Shown: positions 1 through 8,456, counted from the first letter of the stretch. The stretch: 19,420 nucleotides of DNA from Pseudomonadota bacterium (GCA_023422555.1 JAFAGQ010000281.1:1-19420); one strand, 5' to 3'. Made by a program: numbers and translations. Notes: generated by a model from the sequence alone, not told the origin.

Positions 1-2
1 CT

Positions 3-1973
3 CGCACGCTGGATACCCTGCCGACACCGCTACACGACCACCTGGCTGCCGAAATGGCATACGCAGATGACGTCCTGTCGCCGCTGGCGCCACTGGTGGA
101 CCAATTCAAGGCGCAGATGGAAGCACGGGCGCCACACGAAGCGGTCACCCTGCCTCCGGATTCGCATGGCTGGCGCTATGGTCATCGCGTGCCCGAAGGG
201 GCGACGCGGCGTGTCTTCTATCGTATTTCACCTTCGGGAGAGGAACAGATCCTGCTGGATGAGGCAGAACGCGCCGAGGGCACACATTATTACCGCGCGA
301 CCGACCACCAGCCCAGCCCGGATGATCGCTATTTCGCCTGGGCCGAGGACATTATTGGTGATGATCGACACCGCATCTGCATATATGACGCGCAGCGCGA
401 CGAGCTCTCAACGATTGTTCCCGCAGATGCATTCGGATACGGCGGGCTCACGTTTTCTGCATCTTCACAGTATTTATTCTGGATTCGCCGCGATGTCCAT
501 AGTCGGCCCACACAGCTGTACAGAACAACAATCGCGAGCCAGGAAACCGTACTGATCTATGAGGAACGCGATCCCGCCATGTTCATGCAGCTGGCGCGAA
601 CCGCCGCAAATGGTTTTATTACCTTGACGCTGGCCGGACCGGAATCAAGTGAAGTACGCGTTCTTTCTTCTGCCGATGAAACGGGCCCACTTCATGTGAT
701 TCGGCCACGCCAGCGGGGCGTTGTCTACGAGATCAACGAGTGGGCCGGTCAATTGCTGATGTTGACCAATACAGACGGCGCACTGGACCGCAAGCTGCTG
801 GCGCTGAACGCCATAACATTTGAAATCGAAGCCGAACTCGTCCCGCACCGCGATGGCATTTCCATTCTTTCCGTCATGCCATTTGCTGCTGCGCTTGTCA
901 CGCTGGAGCGCCAGAACGGGCAACACAGTCTGGTTCTGCGCAGCCCCGATGGCACCGTCACTCCAATCACATTTGAAGACATCGCCTATGCGATCGAATT
1001 GATTCCTGGTCAGGCGTATCAAGCAAGCCGGATGCGTTTTGTTCATCAGACACCGGCGAGCCCGCCCCAATGGATCGATCTGGATCTGAGCACAGGAAGG
1101 ATGAAGGTCGTCGCCCAAACCTGCCTGAACCAGTTCAATTCGCAGGATTATCGGGTCGAACGTCTGTATGCCCGCGCTCCTGACGGAGAGCAGGTTCCCG
1201 TTACGGTGCTATCACGACGTGATTTGTCGGCAAATTCGCCCGCCCCCCTGTTACTGACGGGCTATGGCGCCTATGGCATCAGCAGCGAGCCTGTTTTTTC
1301 GCTGCCGGCTACGGTATTGGTGGATGCCGGTTTTCGCTATGCGATTGCACATGTCCGGGGTGGATCAGAAAAGGGACGACGCTGGTTTCTGGAGGGTCGG
1401 GCCATGAAGAAGAAAAACTCCATGACCGATTTCATCGCCTGCGCAAATCATCTGATCGAGGCGGGCTATGCCGACAGCAGGTGGATTGTCGCGCACGGAC
1501 TGTCGGCGGGCGGACTGCTGGTGGCGGGTGCCACGAACATCGCTCCTACGATGTGGGCAGGTGTCATCGCCCAGGTGCCCTTCGTGGATATGCTCAACAC
1601 CATGAGTGATGCAGATCACCCGCTGGTCCCGCTATTTCGTCCGGACTGGGGCGACCCGCTGGCTGATCCCGAAGCCTATGATTACATCGCCTCGATTTCG
1701 CCCTATGAGAATGTGCAGGCTGCACCCTATCCGCCTGTGCTGTGCACGGCAGGCCTCAAGGATGACCGCGTTCCCTACTGGGAACCCGCCAAACTGATTG
1801 CCCATATTCGGCACCGCTCAACCTCCGGCAATCCGGCTGTCCTGCAACTGGACCTGGAAAGCGGCCATCAATCCAGTGATGATCAGGAGAGTGAATTTTC
1901 ACAGGCCGCGCTGTTCTGGGCATTTGCGCAGCAATGCGTCCAGATCAATGGCGCTTTCTCAGCTCAGACCTGA
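3..1973 (+). CDS. S9A serine peptidase, oligopeptidase B-like (5' end cut by window)
   Basis: Cytosolic-type prolyl oligopeptidase family enzyme (beta-propeller plus alpha/beta-hydrolase) that would cut short peptides. The frame is open from base 3, and the residues before the first ATG (base 54) still read like an oligopeptidase N-terminus, so the real start lies left of the window. About 656 residues are visible of a family norm near 690. Numbering from the ATG at 54, the catalytic triad is Ser484 in HGLSAGGLL, Asp570 in LKDDRVPYWEPAK and His605 in ESGHQSS. The stretches GVIAQVPFVD and MKKKNSMTDF are typical of oligopeptidase B. Odd: the residue after the catalytic His is Gln rather than Gly, and the two acidic S1-pocket residues I recall from E. 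coli oligopeptidase B (Glu576/Glu578) align with Phe and Pro, so specificity may not be trypsin-like. The stop overlaps the tail of the convergent MFS gene by 10 bp. Family assignment is firm; substrate preference is open. Confidence 0.9.
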   Translation, partial: RTLDTLPTPLHDHLAAEMAYADDVLSPLAPLVDQFKAQMEARAPHEAVTLPPDSHGWRYGHRVPEGATRRVFYRISPSGEEQILLDEAERAEGTHYYRATDHQPSPDDRYFAWAEDIIGDDRHRICIYDAQRDELSTIVPADAFGYGGLTFSASSQYLFWIRRDVHSRPTQLYRTTIASQETVLIYEERDPAMFMQLARTAANGFITLTLAGPESSEVRVLSSADETGPLHVIRPRQRGVVYEINEWAGQLLMLTNTDGALDRKLLALNAITFEIEAELVPHRDGISILSVMPFAAALVTLERQNGQHSLVLRSPDGTVTPITFEDIAYAIELIPGQAYQASRMRFVHQTPASPPQWIDLDLSTGRMKVVAQTCLNQFNSQDYRVERLYARAPDGEQVPVTVLSRRDLSANSPAPLLLTGYGAYGISSEPVFSLPATVLVDAGFRYAIAHVRGGSEKGRRWFLEGRAMKKKNSMTDFIACANHLIEAGYADSRWIVAHGLSAGGLLVAGATNIAPTMWAGVIAQVPFVDMLNTMSDADHPLVPLFRPDWGDPLADPEAYDYIASISPYENVQAAPYPPVLCTAGLKDDRVPYWEPAKLIAHIRHRSTSGNPAVLQLDLESGHQSSDDQESEFSQAALFWAFAQQCVQINGAFSAQT

Positions 1974-3292
1974 TCAACGAGCGTATCGGGCAAGAGATTC
2001 AGTCGCGCCCGACGAAATTGCTGAAAGAGCCGGACGGCAAAGAAAGCTGACAAAAATAATCCAGGGACGGCAGTAATGATGATGGCAGTCATCAGTGAAT
2101 GCTGCAAAAACCACTCGGATAGCGAGCCGGCAATTAGCGGGCCGATAGCACTGAAAATAGAGACAACAAAGCTCCAGATGGCGAAACAGCGGGCTCTGAG
2201 GGCCGGCGTCGTCAGATCCTGCAACATGGTCGGCACCAGGGCGTTCGCCGTGCTGGTGACGAACATAAACGTCCCGATCACAACAAACGCCGGATAAATC
2301 GTCGTCGAGGTAGATAGCAGAGCAATAACGGGAATGGCAATCAGGGCGCCCGCGCCCATAATCACGGGACGTGCCGCACGCCCAAGGCGACGCGATAAAA
2401 ACTTATCCAGCAGACCAGCTACCGGCAGACACCCGACACTGGTGCACAGAACAATAATGCCCATGGCCTGGCCGATGACACCCACCTGCGCAGAAAACCG
2501 GCGCTCGAGCGCCAGTGCAATCAGCTGATTCGGTGCCTGTACGGCAATCATCAGGCATCCGGCCGTTCCTACGAACAGGCCGATCATTTTCCAGTTCTCC
2601 CGGAAGAATGTCTTTAACGACTCGGTCCCCTGCGCATTCACGGATGACATGTACCTTGGCGGGTTCTTTGTTAAAAACCCCAGAAAGATCAGGGGTACGC
2701 CAGCGCAGGCGAGCAGCAGGAAGGCTTTGCGCCATGGTTCAAGGTCAAATGGAAAAAGCGCGCTGGCCACACGGATAAGATCCCCACTGAAATAAAAGCC
2801 TGCGCTGGCGCCCACTGCCATCAAGGCCGCAAAACTCAGGTTCGACGCCACCCGATGCCGCTCTGGCGCCAGGTCTGGAATCATGGAGTAAACCAGCGGA
2901 ATCATGGCAAAATCAGTCACCCCGGCAGCAGACCGAAACAGAAAAAACAGAGGAAAATTCGGTGCCAGGGCGCTGCATACCGTCAGTCCGGTGGCCACTG
3001 CTACCAGGCATATCAGCAAAATTTTTCGGGAAAAACGATCCGCCAGCCGCGCCAGCGGAATGGCCAGCACACTGCCAATCAGCACATTTCCCAGCCCCTG
3101 CAACAGGCCAACCGTGGCATCGCCGACCCCAAAACTGCGCTGAATTGCCGACAAGGAGATCGCCTGCAGGCCCAGATCGCTCAATTGCAGGCCGGAAACA
3201 ACGCCCATATAAGCAATGGTGAACAAGGCAGCTGATGACCAGTTCAGAGGCGATGCTGGTGGTTCTTGCAATAACGATGTGTCGGAGGTCAT
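1964..3292 (-). CDS. MFS transporter (substrate unknown)
   Basis: A 442-residue inner-membrane major facilitator protein. Hydrophobic segments alternate along the whole chain, consistent with 12 transmembrane helices. The loop 2-3 signature is seen as a variant at residues 73-90 (GSVLAIPLARLADRFSRK), with the DR.SRK core kept. The N-terminal 18 residues are polar and probably cytoplasmic. The first ATG was kept, but the ribosome site ahead of it is weak. It stands alone on this strand: the next gene upstream (3473-4852) ends with a probable terminator, and its own 3' end runs 10 bp into the convergent peptidase gene. Nothing nearby fixes a substrate; an organic acid is a guess from the surrounding genes. 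Family confident, function not. Confidence 0.85.
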   Translation of the reverse strand: MTSDTSLLQEPPASPLNWSSAALFTIAYMGVVSGLQLSDLGLQAISLSAIQRSFGVGDATVGLLQGLGNVLIGSVLAIPLARLADRFSRKILLICLVAVATGLTVCSALAPNFPLFFLFRSAAGVTDFAMIPLVYSMIPDLAPERHRVASNLSFAALMAVGASAGFYFSGDLIRVASALFPFDLEPWRKAFLLLACAGVPLIFLGFLTKNPPRYMSSVNAQGTESLKTFFRENWKMIGLFVGTAGCLMIAVQAPNQLIALALERRFSAQVGVIGQAMGIIVLCTSVGCLPVAGLLDKFLSRRLGRAARPVIMGAGALIAIPVIALLSTSTTIYPAFVVIGTFMFVTSTANALVPTMLQDLTTPALRARCFAIWSFVVSIFSAIGPLIAGSLSEWFLQHSLMTAIIITAVPGLFLSAFFAVRLFQQFRRARLNLLPDTLVDQV

Positions 3293-3416
3293 TCTGGCTA
3301 CCCGGGGCTGAACATTGGACTACAGAAAAACTATTCTAATACGCCAAAGCCAGGCTGTAGGGTTTGAATAACGAATCGGGCTGAAACGGGCACAGAGCGG
3401 TGGGCAAAATAATGCA

Positions 3417-3443
3417 AAATGGCAGCCCTCGATTCTGCCATTT
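3417..3443 (-). terminator. Probable terminator of the AtuA-family/MFS operon
   Basis: A perfect 9-bp stem (AAATGGCAG / CTGCCATTT) with a 9-nt loop lies about 30 nt past the stop of the MFS gene at 3473. On the minus strand it is followed by a broken T-rich stretch (TTTTGCATTATTTT) rather than a clean U-tract, so termination may be partial. Confidence 0.5.
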
Positions 3444-3472
3444 CATATTCACGCAAACACTGCGCTAATTAT

Positions 3473-4852
3473 CTAATTAACGCTGGCTGTAGCTTCCGCT
3501 TCTTGCGTCGCGCTATTGTCCGTAGCAACGTCTTCCAGTTTGCGACCGGAGGTTTCAATGCGCAAAATCCAAACAGCAAAGGCAAGAAAAAGCTGTACTG
3601 CAATCACTGAGCCCACAACCATGCCAACTCCCCCAAGATTGAACAGCCACAGAACAAAAAATTGACAACCTGCGCTTGCCAGGCGACCCACTGTTGAGGT
3701 TACTCCAGTTCCACGCAGTCGATAAGGTGTCGCGAAAAGTTCGGGAACGTATGCGCCTTGTCCCACAGCCACCAGTACATAAATTGAAGACACAAGCAAA
3801 AATCCAACTATCATCAACGATGTCGGGTCGCCAAGTTGCTGATAAATCAATCCGAATATCGCAGTCGCAATACATGAACTGATGATAGCAAGACGCCGGC
3901 CCATGCGATCAGTAATCAATATTCCAACAATCGTCCCTGCAATCCCACCTAACGACATGACGGTGGTCCAGGTTAAGGACTTAACGATGTCAAATCCTTG
4001 CTGAACGAAAAAGGATGGCAGCCAGTTTAGTAAACCATAAATGCTAAAGCCAATAGTCGCCATAATCAAAGACCCGACGAGTGTTCTCGAAATCAGTCCT
4101 TGACTGAAAAGCACGCCTATCGAAATCTGAGGCTGCGCCGGTTCCATTTTTCGTTCAAACTCCGGAAGCGTATGATCTTTTCCGACTTCGGCTTCAGCAG
4201 CCGCGAGGACGATCTCTGCCTCCTGATACCGACCTTTCGACTCGAGCCAGCGTGGAGACTCAGGCATATTTTTTCGCATGAACCAAACCACCAGTGCCAG
4301 TACCCCGACCATTCCGAACAGATAGCGCCAGCCAAGGGTGGGTATCACGTATAAACTCAACAGCGAAGCGAAGAAGACAGAAGAATTGGCAAACAGGGAC
4401 AGGAGCGCCAGCATCCGTCCTCTGTACTTTGGCGGAACAAATTCAGACAACATGCCATATGAAATGACAATTTCAGCGCCCATTCCGATGCCCATCAGAA
4501 AGCGCGCGAGGATGAGCCAATGCATGCTGGGAGCGAATGCCGCAGCAAAAGAGGCGAGTCCAAATATCGCCAGATTGATCTGATAGCTGAAACGCCGCCC
4601 ATATCTGTCTCCCAAAACGCCTGCCAGAAACGCGCCTGTCGTCAAGCCTGCAAAAGTCATGGTGCCAAACCAGGCATTAAGTTCCAGCGTTGACCAGCCT
4701 GATTTAAGTAAAGCACCTGTCACCACGCCGCCAAGGTATAAATCGAACGCGTCCAGAAAGAGGCCGGCTCCAATTAAAAACAGCAAACGCCAGTGAAATT
4801 TGCTTAGAGGTAGCCGATCTAACCGATTCGCTGCATAACTTGTACTTTGCAT
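3473..4852 (-). CDS. MFS metabolite/organic acid transporter in the AtuA operon
   Basis: A 459-residue MFS permease, presumably a proton symporter in the inner membrane. It resembles the sugar-porter/aromatic acid-H+ symporter side of the superfamily. Visible signatures are an acidic first helix (LDAFDLYLGG, about residue 33), the loop 2-3 motif GDRYGRR at 81-87, PESPRWL at 197-203, a second-half DRMGRR and PELFATPYRLRGTG in the C-terminal half. The start is backed by GGAG eight bases upstream. It begins 47 bp after the stop of the small AtuA-like gene on the same strand, so it is the third gene of that operon and probably imports the compound that the AtuA pair and the divergent amidohydrolase process. 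The substrate cannot be read from the sequence. Confidence 0.88.
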   Translation of the reverse strand: MQSTSYAANRLDRLPLSKFHWRLLFLIGAGLFLDAFDLYLGGVVTGALLKSGWSTLELNAWFGTMTFAGLTTGAFLAGVLGDRYGRRFSYQINLAIFGLASFAAAFAPSMHWLILARFLMGIGMGAEIVISYGMLSEFVPPKYRGRMLALLSLFANSSVFFASLLSLYVIPTLGWRYLFGMVGVLALVVWFMRKNMPESPRWLESKGRYQEAEIVLAAAEAEVGKDHTLPEFERKMEPAQPQISIGVLFSQGLISRTLVGSLIMATIGFSIYGLLNWLPSFFVQQGFDIVKSLTWTTVMSLGGIAGTIVGILITDRMGRRLAIISSCIATAIFGLIYQQLGDPTSLMIVGFLLVSSIYVLVAVGQGAYVPELFATPYRLRGTGVTSTVGRLASAGCQFFVLWLFNLGGVGMVVGSVIAVQLFLAFAVWILRIETSGRKLEDVATDNSATQEAEATASVN

Positions 4853-4899
4853 TTATATGTCTCCGGATTATTTATGCTGAATGCAATGTGAAAAAATAT

Positions 4900-5226
4900 C
4901 TAGTCGCGGGTAACTTCTACTTCGAGCTCAAGCAAAAGGAAGCTGAACGATTTGCCGTGGAAATCCAGATTGAGCGACGCATTCACGCCTCCTTCAAGTG
5001 CATCATGAAAGACAAAGTTCAAACCATGCAAAGAAGGAATTTCGTACCGGTCAATGGATCCTTTCCACAATGCTGGATAAGCGTTAGCCAATTTTTCAAC
5101 CGTCAGGCTTTTTGCAACGTCTTCATAATCATCCGGGTTGTACACCCAGACTGAAACGCAGGAAATATCGCCTTTGTCTCCAGACCTTGCTGAAGCGATT
5201 TCGCGTAAGGTGACTTTCTTTTTCAT
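4900..5226 (-). CDS. Small AtuA-like (ferredoxin-fold) partner protein
   Basis: A 108-residue protein beginning LREIASARSGDKGDISCVSV, the hallmark of the C-terminal domain normally fused to AtuA-family proteins. Here it is a separate gene. Its ATG overlaps the stop of the AtuA-family gene in an ATGA junction (5223-5226), and a strong ribosome site GAGGTGAT sits six bases upstream inside that gene, so the two products are probably made in matched amounts and form a complex. The full-length fused relatives are about 550-600 residues; 442 + 108 fits. The biochemical role of this domain is not established as far as I know. Identification rests on the N-terminal motif and the gene order. Confidence 0.85.
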   Translation of the reverse strand: MKKKVTLREIASARSGDKGDISCVSVWVYNPDDYEDVAKSLTVEKLANAYPALWKGSIDRYEIPSLHGLNFVFHDALEGGVNASLNLDFHGKSFSFLLLELEVEVTRD

Positions 5227-6551
5227 GACTGCATCACCTCAATACTCGTTTTAATGGCATCCCGGTCAACATAAATCGACTGGGTCGTTACGGACGGAGT
5301 GACATGTCCACGATACCCGCCGCCACCTGCCGGGCCGCCGATCCATAGACTCTCCACTTCACTGCAAAGGGTTTCTGCGAGTAGGCGATCCGATGTACGC
5401 ATGGCAACCCGCAGACGCACATCTTCCGTTTGAGCAGGTCTTGTTTTTGCTGTTGCGTGCAGCGAATTCACCCCGATGAGGTCATAGCGCAATTTTTCAG
5501 AACAGTGATATTCCTCACGCATGCGCTCATCGATAATCTGTCTTGCCAGTTCAGCCCGGGTCTGTGCTCCCGGACCCGCATAGCTGAACTCCGCTTCGGC
5601 GAGAAATCCACCATCAAAACCGACAATCGTCTTTAGCTGCTTAGGCCGTTGCGTTCCTGTTGCGCCGGATACAAGAACCCGATCCTTACCTATCTGTTTT
5701 ATTCGTGTCGAAGAAAAGTCTGCGGTGACGTCGGGAGTGAAATATTTTGATGGGTCGTGCACTTCGTATAACAATTGTTCTTTGACCGTCAGTTCGCTGA
5801 CCAGCCCTCCGGTTCCATCGAGCTTGGTAATGACTGCGGAACCATTGGAATCAACTTCAGCATATGGAAATCCAATTCTGGACAAATCCGGAACCACCTT
5901 GTACGGCGGGTCCGCAAAATATCCTCCTGTCACTTGCGTCGTGCATTCCAGGAGGTGCCCGACTGCCGTACCTGCGCCCAGGATTTGCCAGTCGTCGACC
6001 TGCCACCCAAAATGATGGACAAGTGGGGCCAGAAAAAGGGACGGGTCGGCAACTCGACCCGTAATAATGATGTTCGGCTCAGTGTCCAAGGCAGGCAGAA
6101 TCGCGTCAATTCCCAGGTATGCATTTGCCCCTACTACACGAAGTCCATGTTCTTTGACGCTCTTGCCGATTTCATCAAGGCGGGTTTCGGGATTAATAAG
6201 GGAGGTAAGATCATCTCCCTCAACGACGGCAATTTTGATTTTCAGTCCCAGCTTTTTAGCCAGTTCCGCGGCAATGTGGCCGGCAGCGCGAGGATTGGCC
6301 ACGCCCATATTGGTCACAATCGTCGTTCCGTTATCGGCACATGCCTTAAGCACAGCACCCAGGCGCCTTTCGATTAGCGGGTGATAACCTTTGAGCGGGT
6401 CGGCCATACGCTGCAAATGACCGTAAGCCAAAGTACGTTCAGCGAGACACTCAAATGCCAGATATTTGAGGTTGCCACGCTCGGCCAGGTCTTTGGCCGG
6501 ACCAATACGGTCTCCTGCGAATCCGGCTCCCGCCCCAATCCTTACAGTCAT
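5223..6551 (-). CDS. AtuA-family (DUF1446) protein, large subunit
   Basis: A 442-residue member of the acyclic terpene utilisation AtuA family (PF07287). It starts VRIGAGAGFAGDR, with GNLKYLAFECLAERTL and TTIVTNMGVANPRAAG following, all typical. AtuA is required for citronellol/geraniol breakdown in pseudomonads, but its reaction is unknown, and no other atu genes (citronellyl-CoA dehydrogenase, geranyl-CoA carboxylase) are present here, so the substrate probably differs. Start choice: an ATG lies at 6563, but the codons from there contain GGAG placed exactly six bases before the ATG at 6551, so 6551 is preferred. It is the first gene of a three-gene operon (large subunit, small subunit, MFS permease) and is divergent from the amidohydrolase. 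A dyad at 6569-6586 sits in its leader and could mediate IclR repression. Confidence 0.87.
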   Translation of the reverse strand: MTVRIGAGAGFAGDRIGPAKDLAERGNLKYLAFECLAERTLAYGHLQRMADPLKGYHPLIERRLGAVLKACADNGTTIVTNMGVANPRAAGHIAAELAKKLGLKIKIAVVEGDDLTSLINPETRLDEIGKSVKEHGLRVVGANAYLGIDAILPALDTEPNIIITGRVADPSLFLAPLVHHFGWQVDDWQILGAGTAVGHLLECTTQVTGGYFADPPYKVVPDLSRIGFPYAEVDSNGSAVITKLDGTGGLVSELTVKEQLLYEVHDPSKYFTPDVTADFSSTRIKQIGKDRVLVSGATGTQRPKQLKTIVGFDGGFLAEAEFSYAGPGAQTRAELARQIIDERMREEYHCSEKLRYDLIGVNSLHATAKTRPAQTEDVRLRVAMRTSDRLLAETLCSEVESLWIGGPAGGGGYRGHVTPSVTTQSIYVDRDAIKTSIEVMQS

Positions 6552-6568
6552 GAATATCTCCATATTAA

Positions 6569-6586
6569 TGTTCCGATTTAGGAACA
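6569..6586. promoter_or_regulatory. Putative IclR operator, site 1
   Basis: A perfect inverted repeat TGTTCC-N6-GGAACA. It lies between the proposed AtuA-operon promoter and its ribosome site, a position suited to repression. It agrees at about 15 of 18 positions with site 2 read on the other strand (shared core TTCCGAT.T.GGAACA). The arrangement TTCC-N6-GGAA is like known IclR-family operators, and an IclR gene lies 1 kb away. Confidence 0.65.
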
Positions 6587-6602
6587 GTATTTCATTAACG
6601 GA

Positions 6603-6632
6603 ATCAAACGTCGTAAACTAAGCCTATGTCAA
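6603..6632 (-). promoter_or_regulatory. Possible promoter of the AtuA operon
   Basis: On the minus strand a perfect TTGACA (6632-6627) is followed after 18 bp by TTTGAT (6608-6603), a mediocre -10 box. Transcription would start near 6596, placing operator site 1 just downstream of the start. The -10 match is weak, so this is tentative. Confidence 0.4.
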
Positions 6633-6659
6633 TAGCCAGTTGTTCCATTTACAACATTC

Positions 6660-6677
6660 TGTTCCAATATCGGAATA
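6660..6677. promoter_or_regulatory. Putative IclR operator, site 2
   Basis: Inverted repeat TGTTCC-N6-GGAATA with one mismatch in the arms. It ends five bases before the -35 box of the amidohydrolase promoter, a typical place for an activator or an overlapping repressor. It matches site 1 in reverse orientation; the centres of the two sites are 91 bp apart. Confidence 0.6.
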
Positions 6678-6682
6678 TATTC

Positions 6683-6710
6683 TTTACACTGTAACCATTA
6701 AGTATATAAA
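6683..6710 (+). promoter_or_regulatory. Sigma-70-like promoter of the amidohydrolase/IclR operon
   Basis: TTTACA (6683-6688) and TATAAA (6705-6710) are separated by 16 bp, upstream of a good ribosome site (GGAG) and the ATG at 6757. Operator site 2 abuts it. Confidence 0.5.
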
Positions 6711-6756
6711 TGACGTATTTACGTCAGCTATTAGAAAGAATTGAGAAGGAGATAAC

Positions 6757-7617
6757 ATGACGTCTGTCGATAACAAAGTCTTTAAAACCAACAAGAGTGG
6801 CTTCAAACGGGATATCGAACCTCCCCGGACTGCAGTCCCTCCGGGCACCTGCGATACTCATATGCATATCGTCGGTCCGTTCCGGAACTATCCACTGCGA
6901 GAAGTCAGTTCCCTCCAACCGCCTGAATCGACGCTGCAAGACTATTTGAATGTGATGCAGATCACGGGAATCGAACGCTGCGTTATTGTGCAGCCCAGCT
7001 TTTTTGCCAAAGATAACGCATGCACGCTCGATTCCGTTAAAGCGTTGGGTGATAAGGCTCGCGGCATTGTCGTCATTGATCCGGATATCGGCGATGCGGC
7101 GCTTCAGGAGATGCATGATCAGGGAGCCAGAGGCATAAGGATACAACGGGTTGTTGCGGGTGGCGCCAGCCTTACGGATATCGAGGAATTGGCAGCGCGT
7201 ATCGCACCGTTCGGATGGCACATTCAACTTTATATCGACTCTCAGGACCTGGTTGAGCTGACACCTATAATCAAGCGCTTGCCTGTCGATGTCGTCTTTG
7301 ACCATATGGCACACGTTGGCCGCGATAGTCGAATCGACCATGCCGGATTCAAGTCTCTTTTAGATTTGCTGGAAACTGAAAAGGCGTGGGTCAAACTGTC
7401 TAACGCCCGATTTTCCCCTGATCCTGAGCGCGCTCGGCTTCTTGTTGCTGCAAATTCGGAACGAGTGGTCTGGGGGAGTGACTGGCCGCATGTTTCCTAC
7501 GAAGAAACAGTCATTGGAGAAGGACAGCTGTTGGATATGTTTGCGGAATGGATACCGAATGATAAGATTCGGCATGATATTCTTGTGACGAATCCTGAAC
7601 GTCTTTATTTCAAGTAG
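6757..7617 (+). CDS. LigI-like amidohydrolase (COG3618 type lactonase)
   Basis: A 286-residue TIM-barrel metal-dependent hydrolase of the amidohydrolase-2 family. The pattern matches 2-pyrone-4,6-dicarboxylate lactonase (LigI) and D-galactarolactone isomerase: THMH near the start (His35, His37), ERCVIVQPSFFAKDN, KARGIVVIDPDI, GARGIRIQRV, DHMAHVGR (His183) and WGSDWPH (Asp242, the expected catalytic base). It ends NPERLYFK, as LigI-type proteins do. It probably opens or isomerises a lactone of a small carboxylic acid in the cytosol. The ribosome site GGAG before the ATG is good. It is divergent from the AtuA operon and followed by an IclR gene 44 bp downstream, probably co-transcribed. Pyrone-dicarboxylate itself is unlikely because no protocatechuate 4,5-cleavage genes are nearby; the true substrate is unknown. 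Confidence 0.88.
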   Translation: MTSVDNKVFKTNKSGFKRDIEPPRTAVPPGTCDTHMHIVGPFRNYPLREVSSLQPPESTLQDYLNVMQITGIERCVIVQPSFFAKDNACTLDSVKALGDKARGIVVIDPDIGDAALQEMHDQGARGIRIQRVVAGGASLTDIEELAARIAPFGWHIQLYIDSQDLVELTPIIKRLPVDVVFDHMAHVGRDSRIDHAGFKSLLDLLETEKAWVKLSNARFSPDPERARLLVAANSERVVWGSDWPHVSYEETVIGEGQLLDMFAEWIPNDKIRHDILVTNPERLYFK

Positions 7618-7661
7618 TCTGAACCGTTGAAGCTGACACCACCTGTGATGATGTATTAGTT

Positions 7662-8456
7662 ATGGAAAGAAAATTCGAACCCGTTAGAGCGCCTGCTCGA
7701 GTCTTACAGGTTATCTACAAGATCGCGCTCAGCTCGAACGGACTCACCCTATCGCGGCTGGCAACGCTCACCGGCCTGCCAAAAACAAGCCTTTTAAGTC
7801 TGCTGCGATCTCTGGAAGCATCAAATTATGTCGTCAATGTGTCAGGCTATTATCGACTCGGACCAGAAACGATCACAATTGCGAATGTCATATCTTCCAA
7901 TGAAAAGTTTTTACCAACGGCCAGGCCAATTCTTGAATCTTTATTTAACGAAATAGAAGAAACCGTACAGCTGAGCGTTCTGGCTACAGATGAGCCCACC
8001 GCCGAATCAATAGAAGTGCTGGAAACCCAGAAACCGATACGGCTCTCTTTACCCGTTGGCCTGCGCCGCCCTCTTTATTGCTGCTCCATTGGTAAGTTAT
8101 TGCTAGCGTTTCAGGAAGACGCCTGGATCGACGAATATTTTGCGAAAACCAAACTTGTCGCATACACACCGCAAACCGTGACTGACGAAACGATGCTTCG
8201 GAAAGAGTTATCCGAAATTCGTGCTTCTGGCCTTTCCGTTTCGCATCAGGGAATGTTTGAAGATTCCAGTGGTATTTCAGCTGTTGTTTTGAATGAATCG
8301 GGATGCTTACTAGGCGGCGTTTCCGTAGTTGCACCGACTTTTCGAATTATGCGCGACGAAGAGCGTTTCAAAAATCTCGTATTGACTGCCGGTCGGGATA
8401 TCTCAGCGCGCCTCGGATTTCAGGGACAATACTCCCCGAAATTGGCCGGGCTGTGA
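7662..8456 (+). CDS. IclR-family transcriptional regulator
   Basis: A 264-residue DNA-binding regulator. Residues 10-68 form the winged helix-turn-helix (helices around LTLSRLATLTGLPKTSLLSL, then the wing VVNVSGYYRLGP). Residues 80-255 are the effector-binding IclR domain, with LPVGLRRPLYCCSIGKLLLA and ISAVVLNESGCLLGGVSVVAP typical of the small-ligand pocket. It follows the amidohydrolase by 44 bp, so it is probably made with it, and it is the natural candidate to bind the two TTCC-N6-GGAA dyads in the divergent promoter region. No strong ribosome site precedes the ATG; translation may be low or coupled. By eye the base composition is more AT-rich than in the left-hand and operon genes. Its 3' end converges on the acyl-CoA dehydrogenase gene. 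Confidence 0.92.
   Translation: MERKFEPVRAPARVLQVIYKIALSSNGLTLSRLATLTGLPKTSLLSLLRSLEASNYVVNVSGYYRLGPETITIANVISSNEKFLPTARPILESLFNEIEETVQLSVLATDEPTAESIEVLETQKPIRLSLPVGLRRPLYCCSIGKLLLAFQEDAWIDEYFAKTKLVAYTPQTVTDETMLRKELSEIRASGLSVSHQGMFEDSSGISAVVLNESGCLLGGVSVVAPTFRIMRDEERFKNLVLTAGRDISARLGFQGQYSPKLAGL

Noticed and set aside
645..1118. Minus-strand open frame of 157 codons inside the peptidase gene
   Set aside because: It is antisense to a clearly conserved S9 peptidase, has no recognisable domain or ribosome site, and is a shadow frame.
5223..6551. A full acyclic terpene (citronellol/geraniol) degradation cluster
   Set aside because: Only AtuA-family genes are present; no geranyl-CoA carboxylase, citronellyl-CoA dehydrogenase or isohexenylglutaconyl-CoA hydratase genes lie nearby.
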